Positions 1 to 6,120 of a stretch of 8,678 bases of DNA are shown in pieces. Position 1 is the stretch's first letter. Every line of letters starts with the position of its first letter. Made by a program: the position numbers and the translations under genes. The stretch lies in the NCBI GenBank assembly GCA_035640455.1, contig DASQWB010000117.1, positions 1 to 8,678 on the forward strand, written 5' to 3'. Source of the stretch: AC-50 sp035640455 (lineage in GTDB: Bacteria; Actinomycetota; Thermoleophilia; Gaiellales; Gaiellaceae). The notes beneath the pieces are model-generated. The model did not search any database and had not been told where the DNA came from. It saw only the letters and a list, made by a program, of their open reading frames with translations.

Positions 1-1102
1 CCGCGCCGACGGCGACGACCTCGTCCGGGTTGACGCCCTTGTGCGGCTCCTTGCCGATCAGCTCCTTGACCTTGTCGACGACCGCCGGCATGCGGGTCAT
101 GCCGCCGACGAGGACGACGTGGTCGATCTTCGCCTTGTCGAGCCCGGCGTCCTTGAGGCACTGCTCCGTCGGACCGACGACACGAGCGAGCAGCTCGGCG
201 GTCAGCTCGTTGAGCTTCGCGCGCGTGAGCTGCAGGTCGAGGTGCTTCGGGCCCTCCTGCGTCGCGGTGATGAACGGCAGGTTGATCTGTGTCGTCATCG
301 TCGACGAGAGTTCGATCTTCGCCTTCTCGGCCGCCTCGTAGAGGCGCTGGAGCGCCATCGGGTCCTGCGACAGGTCGACGGCCTGGCTCTTCTTGAACTC
401 GCTGACCATCCAGTCGACGATCGCCTTGTCGAAGTTGTCGCCGCCGAGGTGGTTGTCGCCGTTCGTCGCCTTCACCTCGAAGACGCCCTCGCCGAGCTCG
501 AGGATCGACACGTCGAAGGTGCCGCCGCCGAGATCGAAGACGAGGATCGTCTGGTCGGACTCCTTCTCGAGCCCGTACGCGAGCGACGCGGCGGTCGGCT
601 CGTTGATGATGCGCAGGACGTTGAGGCCGGCGATCTTGCCGGAGTCCTTCGTCGCCTCGCGCTGCGCGTTGTTGAAGTAGGCGGGGACGGTGACGACCGC
701 GTCGGTCACGGTCTCGCCGAGGTACGCCTCGGCGTCCGCCTTCAGCTTCTGGAGGATCATCGCGCTGATCTCCGGCGGCGCATACTCCTTGCCTCCGGCC
801 TTGACGCGCACGTCCTCGTTCGGGCCCTTCACCACCTCGTAGGGGACGATCTTCATCTCTTCCGAGACCTCGTCGTACTTGCGGCCCATGAAGCGCTTGA
901 TCGAGAAGACCGTGTTCTTCGGGTTCGTTACCTGCTGCCGGCGCGCCGGGACGCCGACGAGTCGCTGGTCATCCTTGAACGCGACGACGGACGGCGTGGT
1001 GCGACCGCCTTCGGCGTTCGGGATGACCGTGGGCTCGCCGCCCTCGAGGACGGCCATGCACGAGTTCGTCGTGCCCAGGTCGATGCCGATTGTCTTTGCC
1101 AT
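1..1102 (-). CDS. dnaK: Molecular chaperone DnaK (Hsp70), 5' part, truncated by window edge
   Basis: ATP-dependent cytosolic chaperone that binds unfolded polypeptides with DnaJ and GrpE. Reading the minus strand from ATG 1102-1100 gives 367 codons without a stop before the window ends. This covers nearly the whole nucleotide-binding domain; the substrate-binding domain lies outside. Visible motifs are the phosphate-1 loop GIDLGTTNS (residues 6-14), INEPTAASLAYG (166-177), the phosphate-2 loop VFDLGGGTFDVS (188-199), AAEKAKIELSS (257-267) and the adenosine-site VLVGGMTRMP (330-339). The start is fixed by a GGAGG Shine-Dalgarno 8 nt upstream and by the family-typical MAKTIGIDLGTT beginning. 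Residues about 74-100 form an extra segment present in E. coli DnaK and absent from M. tuberculosis DnaK. It diverges from moaA. Family assignment is certain. Confidence 0.98.
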   Translation of the reverse strand, partial: MAKTIGIDLGTTNSCMAVLEGGEPTVIPNAEGGRTTPSVVAFKDDQRLVGVPARRQQVTNPKNTVFSIKRFMGRKYDEVSEEMKIVPYEVVKGPNEDVRVKAGGKEYAPPEISAMILQKLKADAEAYLGETVTDAVVTVPAYFNNAQREATKDSGKIAGLNVLRIINEPTAASLAYGLEKESDQTILVFDLGGGTFDVSILELGEGVFEVKATNGDNHLGGDNFDKAIVDWMVSEFKKSQAVDLSQDPMALQRLYEAAEKAKIELSSTMTTQINLPFITATQEGPKHLDLQLTRAKLNELTAELLARVVGPTEQCLKDAGLDKAKIDHVVLVGGMTRMPAVVDKVKELIGKEPHKGVNPDEVVAVGA

Positions 1103-1110
1103 GCGTGGTT

Positions 1111-1115
1111 CCTCC
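1111..1115 (-). promoter_or_regulatory. Shine-Dalgarno of dnaK
   Basis: GGAGG on the minus strand, separated by 8 nt from the dnaK ATG at 1102. It is one of the strongest ribosome-binding sites in the window and fixes the dnaK start. Confidence 0.8.
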
Positions 1116-1137
1116 AAACGATTTATGACCTCGGGAA

Positions 1138-1165
1138 GGATAAAATCTAAGCCCTTTCATGTCAA
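1138..1165 (-). promoter_or_regulatory. Candidate dnaK promoter
   Basis: On the minus strand a perfect -35-like TTGACA (1165-1160) is followed after 16 nt by TTATCC (1143-1138), or after 14 nt by TTTTAT (1145-1140). This AT-rich patch stands out in an otherwise GC-rich region and lies about 35-60 nt upstream of the dnaK ATG. The -35 is convincing and the -10 is weak. No clear CIRCE (HrcA) element or full HAIR (HspR) repeat is seen, so heat-shock control cannot be read from the sequence. Confidence 0.45.
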
Positions 1166-1213
1166 GGTTTGGCCGACGACCCCGGCGTGGGTTTGTGCGC
1201 TCGAGAGGTGGGC

Positions 1214-1219
1214 TACGCT
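1214..1219 (+). promoter_or_regulatory. Candidate -10 box for a leaderless moaA transcript
   Basis: TACGCT fits the actinobacterial TAnnnT pattern and ends 8 nt before the moaA ATG, which would put the transcript start at or next to the A of ATG. No well-spaced Shine-Dalgarno is present. A weak TTGTGC lies 15 nt upstream as a possible -35. Confidence 0.35.
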
Positions 1220-1227
1220 GCGCATTG

Positions 1228-2217
1228 ATGGAGCCGCTCGTCGACGCGTGGGGGCGCGCGATCGGGAGTCTGCGCGTTTCGGTCACAGACAAGTGCAACT
1301 TCCGTTGCACGTACTGCATGCCCGCGGAGGGGCTCGAGTGGCTGCCGAAGCGGGAGGTGCTGAGCTTCGAGGAGATCGAACGTCTCGTACGCGTGCTCGC
1401 GCGCATGGGCGTCCGGGAGGTCCGGCTGACGGGCGGCGAGCCGCTCGTGCGGCGCGACCTGCCCGAGCTCGTGCGGATGCTCGCGGCCGCGCCCGGCGTC
1501 GAGGATCTCTCGCTGACGACGAACGGCGTCCTCCTCGACCGGCTCGCGGGACCGCTCGTTGCGGCGGGCCTGAAGCGGATCAACGTCTCGCTCGACTCGT
1601 TGAGCCACGTCCGCTTCACCGAGCTGACGCGGCGTGACGCGCTCGACAAGGTCCTGCGCGGGCTCGAGGAGGCGGAGCGCTATCCCGAGCTTCGCCCCAT
1701 CAAGGTGAACTGCGTCGCGCTCAAAGGCTTCACCGAGGAGGAGGTGCCGGCGCTCGCCGAGCTCGCGCGCCGCAAGCCGTACGTCGTCCGCTTCATCGAG
1801 TTCATGCCGCTCGACGCCGACGAGACCTGGCGCGAGGACCGCGTTCTCACCGGCGGCGAGATCCGCGCGCTGATCGAGGAGCGCTGGCCGCTCGTCGAGG
1901 TGCCGGCGGCGCCTTCCTCGACGTCGCGTCGGTTCCGCTTCGCCGACGGCGCAGGCGAGATCGGCTTCATCAACCCGGTTTCGGAGCCCTTCTGCTCGGC
2001 CTGCGACCGGATCAGGCTCACGGCCGACGGCCAGCTCCGCACCTGCCTCTTCTCGCGCCGCGAGTGGGACCTGAAGAGCGTGCTCCGCGCCGGGGCCTCT
2101 GACGAGGAGCTCGAGCGACGCATTCGGTTCGCCGTCCGGCACAAGGAGCTCAAGCACCGGATCTCGGATCCCGGCTTCGTCCGGGCGAGCCGGTCGATGT
2201 CGCAGATCGGCGGGTAG
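1228..2217 (+). CDS. moaA: GTP 3',8-cyclase MoaA (molybdenum cofactor biosynthesis)
   Basis: Radical-SAM enzyme that cyclises GTP to 3',8-cH2GTP, the first step of molybdenum cofactor synthesis, working with MoaC in the cytosol. The 329-residue protein has the usual family length. The SAM-cluster motif is C23-x3-C27-x2-C30 (CNFRCTYC), followed by GGEP (69-72). The second, substrate-binding Fe-S cluster site is C256-x2-C259-x13-C273. The chain ends in the conserved MoaA tail with two terminal glycines (SMSQIGG), so the gene looks intact. I chose ATG 1228 because the motif-to-N-terminus distance then matches the family. The frame is open back to 1159, but that extension is Arg-rich and unlike MoaA. 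Other moa genes are absent here, so it appears isolated from the rest of the pathway. It diverges from dnaK and is probably transcribed alone. Confidence 0.97.
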   Translation: MEPLVDAWGRAIGSLRVSVTDKCNFRCTYCMPAEGLEWLPKREVLSFEEIERLVRVLARMGVREVRLTGGEPLVRRDLPELVRMLAAAPGVEDLSLTTNGVLLDRLAGPLVAAGLKRINVSLDSLSHVRFTELTRRDALDKVLRGLEEAERYPELRPIKVNCVALKGFTEEEVPALAELARRKPYVVRFIEFMPLDADETWREDRVLTGGEIRALIEERWPLVEVPAAPSSTSRRFRFADGAGEIGFINPVSEPFCSACDRIRLTADGQLRTCLFSRREWDLKSVLRAGASDEELERRIRFAVRHKELKHRISDPGFVRASRSMSQIGG

Positions 2218-2228
2218 GAGGCCGGAAT

Positions 2229-2258
2229 TTGAAGGCTATCCGCGAAATGGGTCAGAAT
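2229..2258 (+). promoter_or_regulatory. Candidate promoter of the inositol-lipid operon
   Basis: TTGAAG (2229-2234), 18 nt, CAGAAT (2253-2258): four of six consensus bases in each box. It lies in the 115-nt gap between moaA and the PAP2-like gene, about 75 nt upstream of its start. No clear terminator for moaA is visible in the gap. This is a consensus match only. Confidence 0.35.
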
Positions 2259-2332
2259 TCCCCGGTGCCGATGCCCCTCGGAATGACGTCTGCGCGGACC
2301 TCGTTGGGAAGAGCTATGGCTGGAGCGGCCAC

Positions 2333-3094
2333 GTGACAGCCGTCGCCGCGGTCGGACGGCGCTACCTCCCGCGCGGCTGGGCGGACTTCGGCCGGCAGCT
2401 CGTGATCTGGTTCGGCTTCCTGCTCGCCTACCAGGGCGCGCGCGGTCTCGCCGATCGGAATCCTTCGAAGGCGTTCGAGAACGGCTGGCGCGTCCTCGGC
2501 GTAGAGCAGGGGATGACGCACCACATCTACGAGCTGACCCTTCAGAACGTCGCCGAGTCCTCGTCGTTCCTCAACCGGCTGGCGTCGCTGACCTACTGGA
2601 TGTCCGAGTTCGCGGTCGTCGGCCTCGCGCTGCTCTACGTCTACCTGCGCCGGCACGAGTCGTTCAAGCGGTTCCGGAACTGGATCCTCGTTGCAAACGT
2701 GCTCGGTTTGATCGGATACGTCCTGCTGCCGACGGCGCCGCCGCGGATGTTCCAATCTCTCGGCTTCATCGACACGCTCGGCAGCATGAGCTCCGTGAAC
2801 CACGGCAGCGGATTCGTCGAGGTAGCCGCGAACCCGTACGCCGCGATGCCGAGCCTGCATGCCGCGGACGCCCTCATCGTCGGTGTGATGCTCATCACGG
2901 TCACGCGGCGGCCGTGGCTGCGCCTGCTGTGGGCGCTCTGGCCGCTGTGGGTCTGGTTCTGCGTCATGGCGACCGCGAACCACTTCTGGCTCGACGTCGT
3001 CGGCGGCGTCGCGGTAGCGCTGCTCGCGCTCCCGCTGCTGCCGTTGCTGCAGAGCCACCGGCTACGGCGGCTGGCTCCGAAGCTCGGCTCATAA
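2333..3094 (+). CDS. PAP2-superfamily / inositol phosphorylceramide synthase-like membrane protein
   Basis: Integral membrane protein of 253 residues with about six hydrophobic segments (roughly 22-38, 92-105, 117-133, 178-191, 198-214, 222-240). It carries the His-His-Asp site of the PAP2_3/Aur1-type branch: PSLH with H176, and NHFWLDVVGG with H217 and D221. The LPTAPPRM segment (132-139) is also typical of this branch. The Ser-Arg of the classical PAP2 third motif is replaced by Ala-Asn. Such proteins hydrolyse or transfer phospho-headgroups of lipids at the membrane. GTG 2333 has a GGAG Shine-Dalgarno 7 nt upstream and no better in-frame start. Only 6 nt separate it from the PIP synthase gene, and ino1 follows, so the substrate is probably phosphatidylinositol phosphate or phosphatidylinositol. 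Whether it is a phosphatase or an inositol-phosphate transferase cannot be decided. The fold is confident; the reaction is inferred. Confidence 0.88.
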   Translation: MTAVAAVGRRYLPRGWADFGRQLVIWFGFLLAYQGARGLADRNPSKAFENGWRVLGVEQGMTHHIYELTLQNVAESSSFLNRLASLTYWMSEFAVVGLALLYVYLRRHESFKRFRNWILVANVLGLIGYVLLPTAPPRMFQSLGFIDTLGSMSSVNHGSGFVEVAANPYAAMPSLHAADALIVGVMLITVTRRPWLRLLWALWPLWVWFCVMATANHFWLDVVGGVAVALLALPLLPLLQSHRLRRLAPKLGS

Positions 3095-3100
3095 GAACCC

Positions 3101-3730
3101 ATGGGACGGGCCGCGGGCCTGAAGAGCGGGTATACGCAGGGCGCCCGCAAGCTCGCCAGCCGCTCGATGCTCGGCCTCGCGCGCACGCGCGTGACCCCCG
3201 ATGCGCTGACGGCCTCGGGCGTCGCGCTCTGCGCCGCCGCCGCCGTCCTCGTCTTCTTCGAGAACCGGGACGAGCTCCTCTTCTACTGGCTCGGCGCTGC
3301 CGTCTTCGTCGTCGGCTCGATCCTCGACATCCTCGACGGCGCACTCGCCCGGACGAGCGGCAAGGGAACGCCATTCGGCGCCTTCCTCGACTCGACGACC
3401 GACCGTGTGAGCGAAGGAGTCGTCCTCGGGGCAATCGCGCTCGTCTTCGCCCGTCACCACGACCTCGTCGGCGTCGGGCTCGCCTTCGCCGCCGTCGCCG
3501 GCTCGTTCCTCGTCAGCTACACGCGCGCCCGCGCCGAGGCGCTCGGCCTGCGCGGCGACGTCGGTATCGGCAGTCGTGCAGAACGCGTCGTGGTGATCAC
3601 GGTCGGCCTCGTCCTCGCTCCCTGGGGTGCGCTCGTGTGGGCGATCGGCGCCCTCACGGCGACCGCGTGGTTCACGGTCGGCCAGCGCGTGTGGAGCGTG
3701 CGCTCGCAGCTTCGTCAGACACGCCCATAG
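3101..3730 (+). CDS. pgsA: CDP-alcohol phosphotransferase, probable phosphatidylinositol phosphate synthase
   Basis: Membrane enzyme expected to join CDP-diacylglycerol and myo-inositol phosphate into phosphatidylinositol phosphate. The 209-residue protein has the complete CDP-alcohol phosphotransferase signature: D76-x2-D79-G80-x2-A83-R84-x8-G93-x3-D97-x3-D101. Its acidic residues bind metal and the CDP moiety. The following SYTRARAEALGLRGD stretch (139-153) and SRAER (158-162) closely match the basic inositol-phosphate-binding part of mycobacterial PgsA1 rather than glycerol-phosphate enzymes. Several hydrophobic segments are present (about 38-53, 62-76, 105-117, 122-140, 163-188). ATG 3101 lies 6 nt after the preceding stop with only a weak Shine-Dalgarno, suggesting translational coupling. 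The stop at 3728-3730 is 27 nt before the RHH-Ino1 start and in the same frame. The Ino1 neighbour strongly supports the inositol assignment over phosphatidylglycerol phosphate synthase. Confidence 0.9.
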   Translation: MGRAAGLKSGYTQGARKLASRSMLGLARTRVTPDALTASGVALCAAAAVLVFFENRDELLFYWLGAAVFVVGSILDILDGALARTSGKGTPFGAFLDSTTDRVSEGVVLGAIALVFARHHDLVGVGLAFAAVAGSFLVSYTRARAEALGLRGDVGIGSRAERVVVITVGLVLAPWGALVWAIGALTATAWFTVGQRVWSVRSQLRQTRP

Positions 3731-3735
3731 CATCC

Positions 3736-3766
3736 GTGCTATGGTGCTAGCACTTCGGTGCTAGCA
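3736..3766 (+). promoter_or_regulatory. GTGCTA/TAGCAC repeat element with UUCG hairpin at the RHH-Ino1 start (candidate operator)
   Basis: Three GTGCTA copies start at 3736, 3744 and 3758, with TAGCAC at 3748 and TAGCA at 3762. GTGCTAGCAC (3744-3753) is a perfect 10-bp palindrome. TGCTAGCAC (3745-3753) pairs perfectly with 3758-3766 across a TTCG loop, giving a 9-bp stem closed by C-G: the hyperstable C(UUCG)G tetraloop in RNA. A competing hairpin pairs 3736-3741 with 3748-3753. The GTG start of the RHH-Ino1 frame (3758-3760) lies within the stem. RHH proteins bind short repeated half-sites, so autoregulation by the encoded protein is the natural guess. No U-tract follows, so it is not an intrinsic terminator. 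Repeats and hairpin are seen directly; the function is inferred. Confidence 0.6.
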
Positions 3767-4066
3767 GAAGAGCGGAAAAGCGTCCTCGTGCGGCTGCCGC
3801 GCGAGCTGAAGCGGCGACTGGCCGAGGAGGTGAGGCGGCGGGGCAGCAACCTGAACGACGTCGCGGTGGGCCTCCTCGCCTCGCGCTTCGCGGTCGCCTT
3901 CGAGCCCACCGGCCGCGCCGGCACGGTGAAGCGTGAAGGCGGCTCGGTGCTCCTGAGGATGCCGCCCGAGCTAAAGGACAAGCTCGCCGCCCGCGCCGCA
4001 CAACGCAAGCGAAACGTTAACGACCTGATCGTCGAGACGCTCTCCGAGCGGCTCGGAAAGGACACC
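3758..4066 (+). other. Tandem RHH (Arc/MetJ/CopG-type) DNA-binding region within the ino1 frame
   Basis: Two copies of a strand-helix-helix unit of about 38 residues, starting 55 residues apart. Copy 1 has the beta strand SVLVRLP, helix A of ELKRRLAEEVRRRG and helix B from NLNDVAVGLLASRF. Copy 2 has SVLLRMP, ELKDKLAARAAQRKR and NVNDLIVETLSERL. The alternating pattern, the Pro-x-Glu-Leu-Lys turn and the N-x-N-D start of helix B are typical of RHH regulators. A tandem pair in one chain can form the two-stranded DNA-binding sheet that normally needs a dimer, as in TraY. Codon use is as GC3-rich as the Ino1 part, with no stop, so the region appears to be translated in frame with Ino1. Whether it stays covalently attached depends on use of the internal start at 4067. 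Confidence 0.8.
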
Positions 4067-5203
4067 ATGACCTCCAGAAACGGAAAGGCGCCGCGGAGCG
4101 AGGAGAGGGTGCGCGTCGCGATCGTCGGCGTGGGGAACTGCGCCAACTCGCTCCTCCAAGGCGTCCACTACTACCGGGACGCCGACCCGGACCAGTTCGT
4201 CCCGGGCCTCATGCACGTCGACCTCGGTGGCTACCACGTGCGCGACATCGAGTTCACGGCCGCCTTCGACGTCACGACGGACAAGGTCGGCAAGGACCTG
4301 GCCGACGCGATCTGGGCCAGCCCGAACGACACGTACAAGTTCGCGGACGTTCCGAAGACCGGCATCACCGTCTCGCGCGGGATGACGCACGACGGGATCG
4401 GCAGGTACCTCGGCGACGTCGTGGAGAAGGCGCCGGGCGAGACCGACGACGTGACCGGGATCCTGCGCGAGACGAACACGGACGTCGTCGTCAGCTACCT
4501 CCCCGTCGGCTCCGAGGAGGCGACGAAGTGGTACACGGAGCAGATCCTGAACGCCGGCTGCGCGATGGTGAACTGCATCCCGCAGTTCATCGCGCGCGAG
4601 GCGTACTGGCAGCGCCGCTTCGAGGAGCGCGGGTTGCCGATCATCGGCGACGACATCAAGTCGCAGATCGGCGCCACGATCACGCACCGCGTGCTGACGA
4701 GCCTCTTCCGCGAGCGCGGCGTGCGGCTCGACCGGACGATGCAGCTCAACGTCGGCGGCAACTCCGACTTCCTCAACATGCTCGAGCGCGACCGGCTCGA
4801 GGCGAAGAAGATCTCCAAGACGAATGCCGTGACGTCGATGCTCGAATACGACCTCGGCCCCGGCAACGTGCACGTCGGCCCATCCGACCACGTGCCGTGG
4901 CTGACCGACCGCAAATGGGCCTACATCCGCATGGAAGGCTCGGCCTTCGGCGACGTGCCGCTCAACCTCGAGCTCAAGCTCGAGGTATGGGACTCGCCGA
5001 ACTCGGCGGGGATCGTCATCGACGCCGTCCGGCTCGCGAAGCTCGCGCTGAACAACGGCATCGCGGGCGCGCTTGAGGGGCCGAGCGCGTACCTGATGAA
5101 GTCGCCTCCGCGTCAAATCCCGGACGACGACGCGCACGAGGCGGTCGAGCGGTTCATCGAGCAGCACAAGCGGACGCCGGCTCGGGTGCCGGCTACCGCC
5201 TAA
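3758..5203 (+). CDS. ino1: Inositol-3-phosphate synthase with two N-terminal ribbon-helix-helix domains
   Basis: NAD-dependent myo-inositol-phosphate synthase that isomerises glucose 6-phosphate to 1D-myo-inositol 3-phosphate, precursor for the adjacent PIP synthase. The 481-codon frame has three parts: RHH domain 1 (about 7-44), RHH domain 2 (about 62-99) and an Ino1 domain from about 104. The Ino1 part shows the NAD-binding VAIVGVGNCANSLLQG (120-135), GDDIKSQIGATITHR (297-311), NVGGNSDFLNMLERDRL (331-347), SKTNAVTS (353-360), GPSDHVPWLTDRKWAYIR (374-391) and EVWDSPNSAG (409-418). The conserved active-site lysines are K301, K354, K386 and K448. GTG 3758 is the only upstream in-frame start that keeps RHH 1 whole, but it has no Shine-Dalgarno. 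ATG 4067 (codon 104) has GGAAAGGA just upstream and gives a 378-residue Ino1 whose N-terminus matches mycobacterial Ino1 (367 aa). Either a fusion, or two products from one frame, is possible. Enzyme identity is near certain; the N-terminal extent is less so. Confidence 0.92.
   Translation: MLAEERKSVLVRLPRELKRRLAEEVRRRGSNLNDVAVGLLASRFAVAFEPTGRAGTVKREGGSVLLRMPPELKDKLAARAAQRKRNVNDLIVETLSERLGKDTMTSRNGKAPRSEERVRVAIVGVGNCANSLLQGVHYYRDADPDQFVPGLMHVDLGGYHVRDIEFTAAFDVTTDKVGKDLADAIWASPNDTYKFADVPKTGITVSRGMTHDGIGRYLGDVVEKAPGETDDVTGILRETNTDVVVSYLPVGSEEATKWYTEQILNAGCAMVNCIPQFIAREAYWQRRFEERGLPIIGDDIKSQIGATITHRVLTSLFRERGVRLDRTMQLNVGGNSDFLNMLERDRLEAKKISKTNAVTSMLEYDLGPGNVHVGPSDHVPWLTDRKWAYIRMEGSAFGDVPLNLELKLEVWDSPNSAGIVIDAVRLAKLALNNGIAGALEGPSAYLMKSPPRQIPDDDAHEAVERFIEQHKRTPARVPATA
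4055..4069 (+). promoter_or_regulatory. Internal ribosome-binding site and alternative ATG for Ino1 alone
   Basis: GGAAAGGA (4055-4062) lies 4 nt before ATG 4067-4069, which is codon 104 of the long frame. Starting here gives MTSRNGKAPRSEERVRVAIV, leaving about 14 residues before the NAD-binding strand, as in stand-alone actinobacterial Ino1. The GTG at 3758 has no comparable site, so this internal start may be the main or an additional one. Confidence 0.5.
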
Positions 5204-5239
5204 GGCGCGTCCGGCCTCCAGCTCGCGGACCCTCGTGGC

Positions 5240-5245
5240 GATACT
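5240..5245 (+). promoter_or_regulatory. Candidate -10 box for a leaderless M23 peptidase transcript
   Basis: GATACT (four of six consensus bases) ends 7 nt before ATG 5253, as expected if transcription starts at the ATG. There is no Shine-Dalgarno and no recognisable -35. It supports ATG 5253 over GTG 5235. Confidence 0.3.
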
Positions 5246-5252
5246 GCCGGGC

Positions 5253-6120
5253 ATGCCCCGGCGGCCATGGGCATGTGCGTCTCTTGCGGCGGCGGTCGCG
5301 CTCGCGCTCGCGTGCGCGGGCTCCGCGCTCGGCGCCGGCCGCTCGCCGGTCGCCGCGCTTCAGGTCGCGCTCAGCAAGCGCGGGCTCTACTCGGCGACGA
5401 TCGAGGGCGTCGCGGGGCCGACGACGGCTGCAGCCGTGCGCGCGTTCCAGCGGCGCGTGCACCTGCCGGTCGACGGCGTCGCCGGCCCCATGACCCGCGC
5501 GGCGCTCGGCCGGTACGGCCGCCACACGCTCGGCACCCGGCCGCTCCGCGGGGGCATTCGGCTGGGACGTCGCCGAGCTCCAGTTCCTCCTCGCCTGGCA
5601 CGGGTTCCCCTCGCGCGCCTTCGACGGGCGCTTCGGCGCCCACACGACGGGTGCGTTGCGCCGGTTCCAGCGCTTCGCGGGGCTCGCGCCGGACGGCGTC
5701 GCCGGCCCCGACACTCTTTCGGCGCTGGGTCGGCCGCTGCCGCACCTGCCGATCTCGCTCGCATGGCCGCTCCGCGGCGGGGTCGGCGACCGCTTCGGTC
5801 CCCGCGGCGCGCGCTTCCACGCCGGTGTCGACCTCACGGCGCCGGCGGGGACGCCGGTCGGCGCCGCCGCTGCGGGTCGAGTCGTGTGGGCGGGTTACCG
5901 ACGCGGCGGCTGGGGGCTGCTTGTCACGATCGCGCACGGCGACGGCCGGCGGACGATGTACGCGCACCTTGCGAGCGTCGACGTTCGGCTCGGCGGGCGG
6001 GTGAGGACGGGCGCACGGGTAGGACGCGTCGGCGGCACCGGCGAGGCCACGGGGCCGCACCTCCATTTCGAGGTCCGGCTGCGGAGCGCAGCGGTCGATC
6101 CGCTGCCGGCATTGCGCTGA
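5253..6120 (+). pseudogene. Secreted M23 peptidase with two peptidoglycan-binding domains, frameshifted
   Basis: Cell-wall hydrolase of the LytM/M23 zinc endopeptidase family, split between two frames. Frame A (from 5253) encodes a signal peptide (RR followed by a long Ala/Leu core, residues 1-27) and peptidoglycan-binding repeat 1 (about 32-88). At GGGGG (5550-5554) the frame must move by +1; dropping one G gives a continuous 288-residue protein. Frame B then encodes repeat 2 (about 105-158) and the M23 domain with HAGVD (H189, D193), YAHL (H238) and HLH (H269, H271). All expected zinc ligands and catalytic histidines are present, so the only lesion is the one base. A lipoprotein signal ending at C21 is possible but the lipobox is poor. 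ATG 5253 gives a compact signal peptide; GTG 5235 is an alternative. A sequencing error in the homopolymer, a recent pseudogene or frameshifting are all possible. Confidence 0.85.

Noticed and set aside
41..1150. Long plus-strand ORF (369 codons) opposite dnaK
   Set aside because: It is an antisense shadow of dnaK: Arg/Leu/Asp-rich low-complexity translation, while the minus strand gives a textbook DnaK.
1144..1170. HAIR (HspR) operator upstream of dnaK
   Set aside because: A CTTGA half-site is present, but the mirror half matches at only about three of seven positions; it is better explained as part of the -35 box. No CIRCE element was found either.
2247..2336. 29-codon ORF ending in a GTGA overlap with the PAP2-like start, possible leader peptide
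   Set aside because: No good Shine-Dalgarno (GAAGG is 11 nt away), no recognisable composition, and the candidate promoter -10 lies downstream of its ATG. The overlap may be chance.
2252..3058. Minus-strand ORF of 268 codons opposite the PAP2-like gene
   Set aside because: Antisense shadow in GC-rich DNA: Arg/Gln/Glu/Pro-rich, no domain signature, no ribosome site.
3741..3764. Tiny ORF of seven codons starting ATGGTG and overlapping the GTG of RHH-Ino1
   Set aside because: No ribosome-binding site, and its sequence is dictated by the repeat element; too short to support.
3745..3766. Intrinsic terminator between pgsA and ino1
   Set aside because: The hairpin is strong but is followed by a purine-rich coding sequence with no U-tract, and ino1 starts within it.
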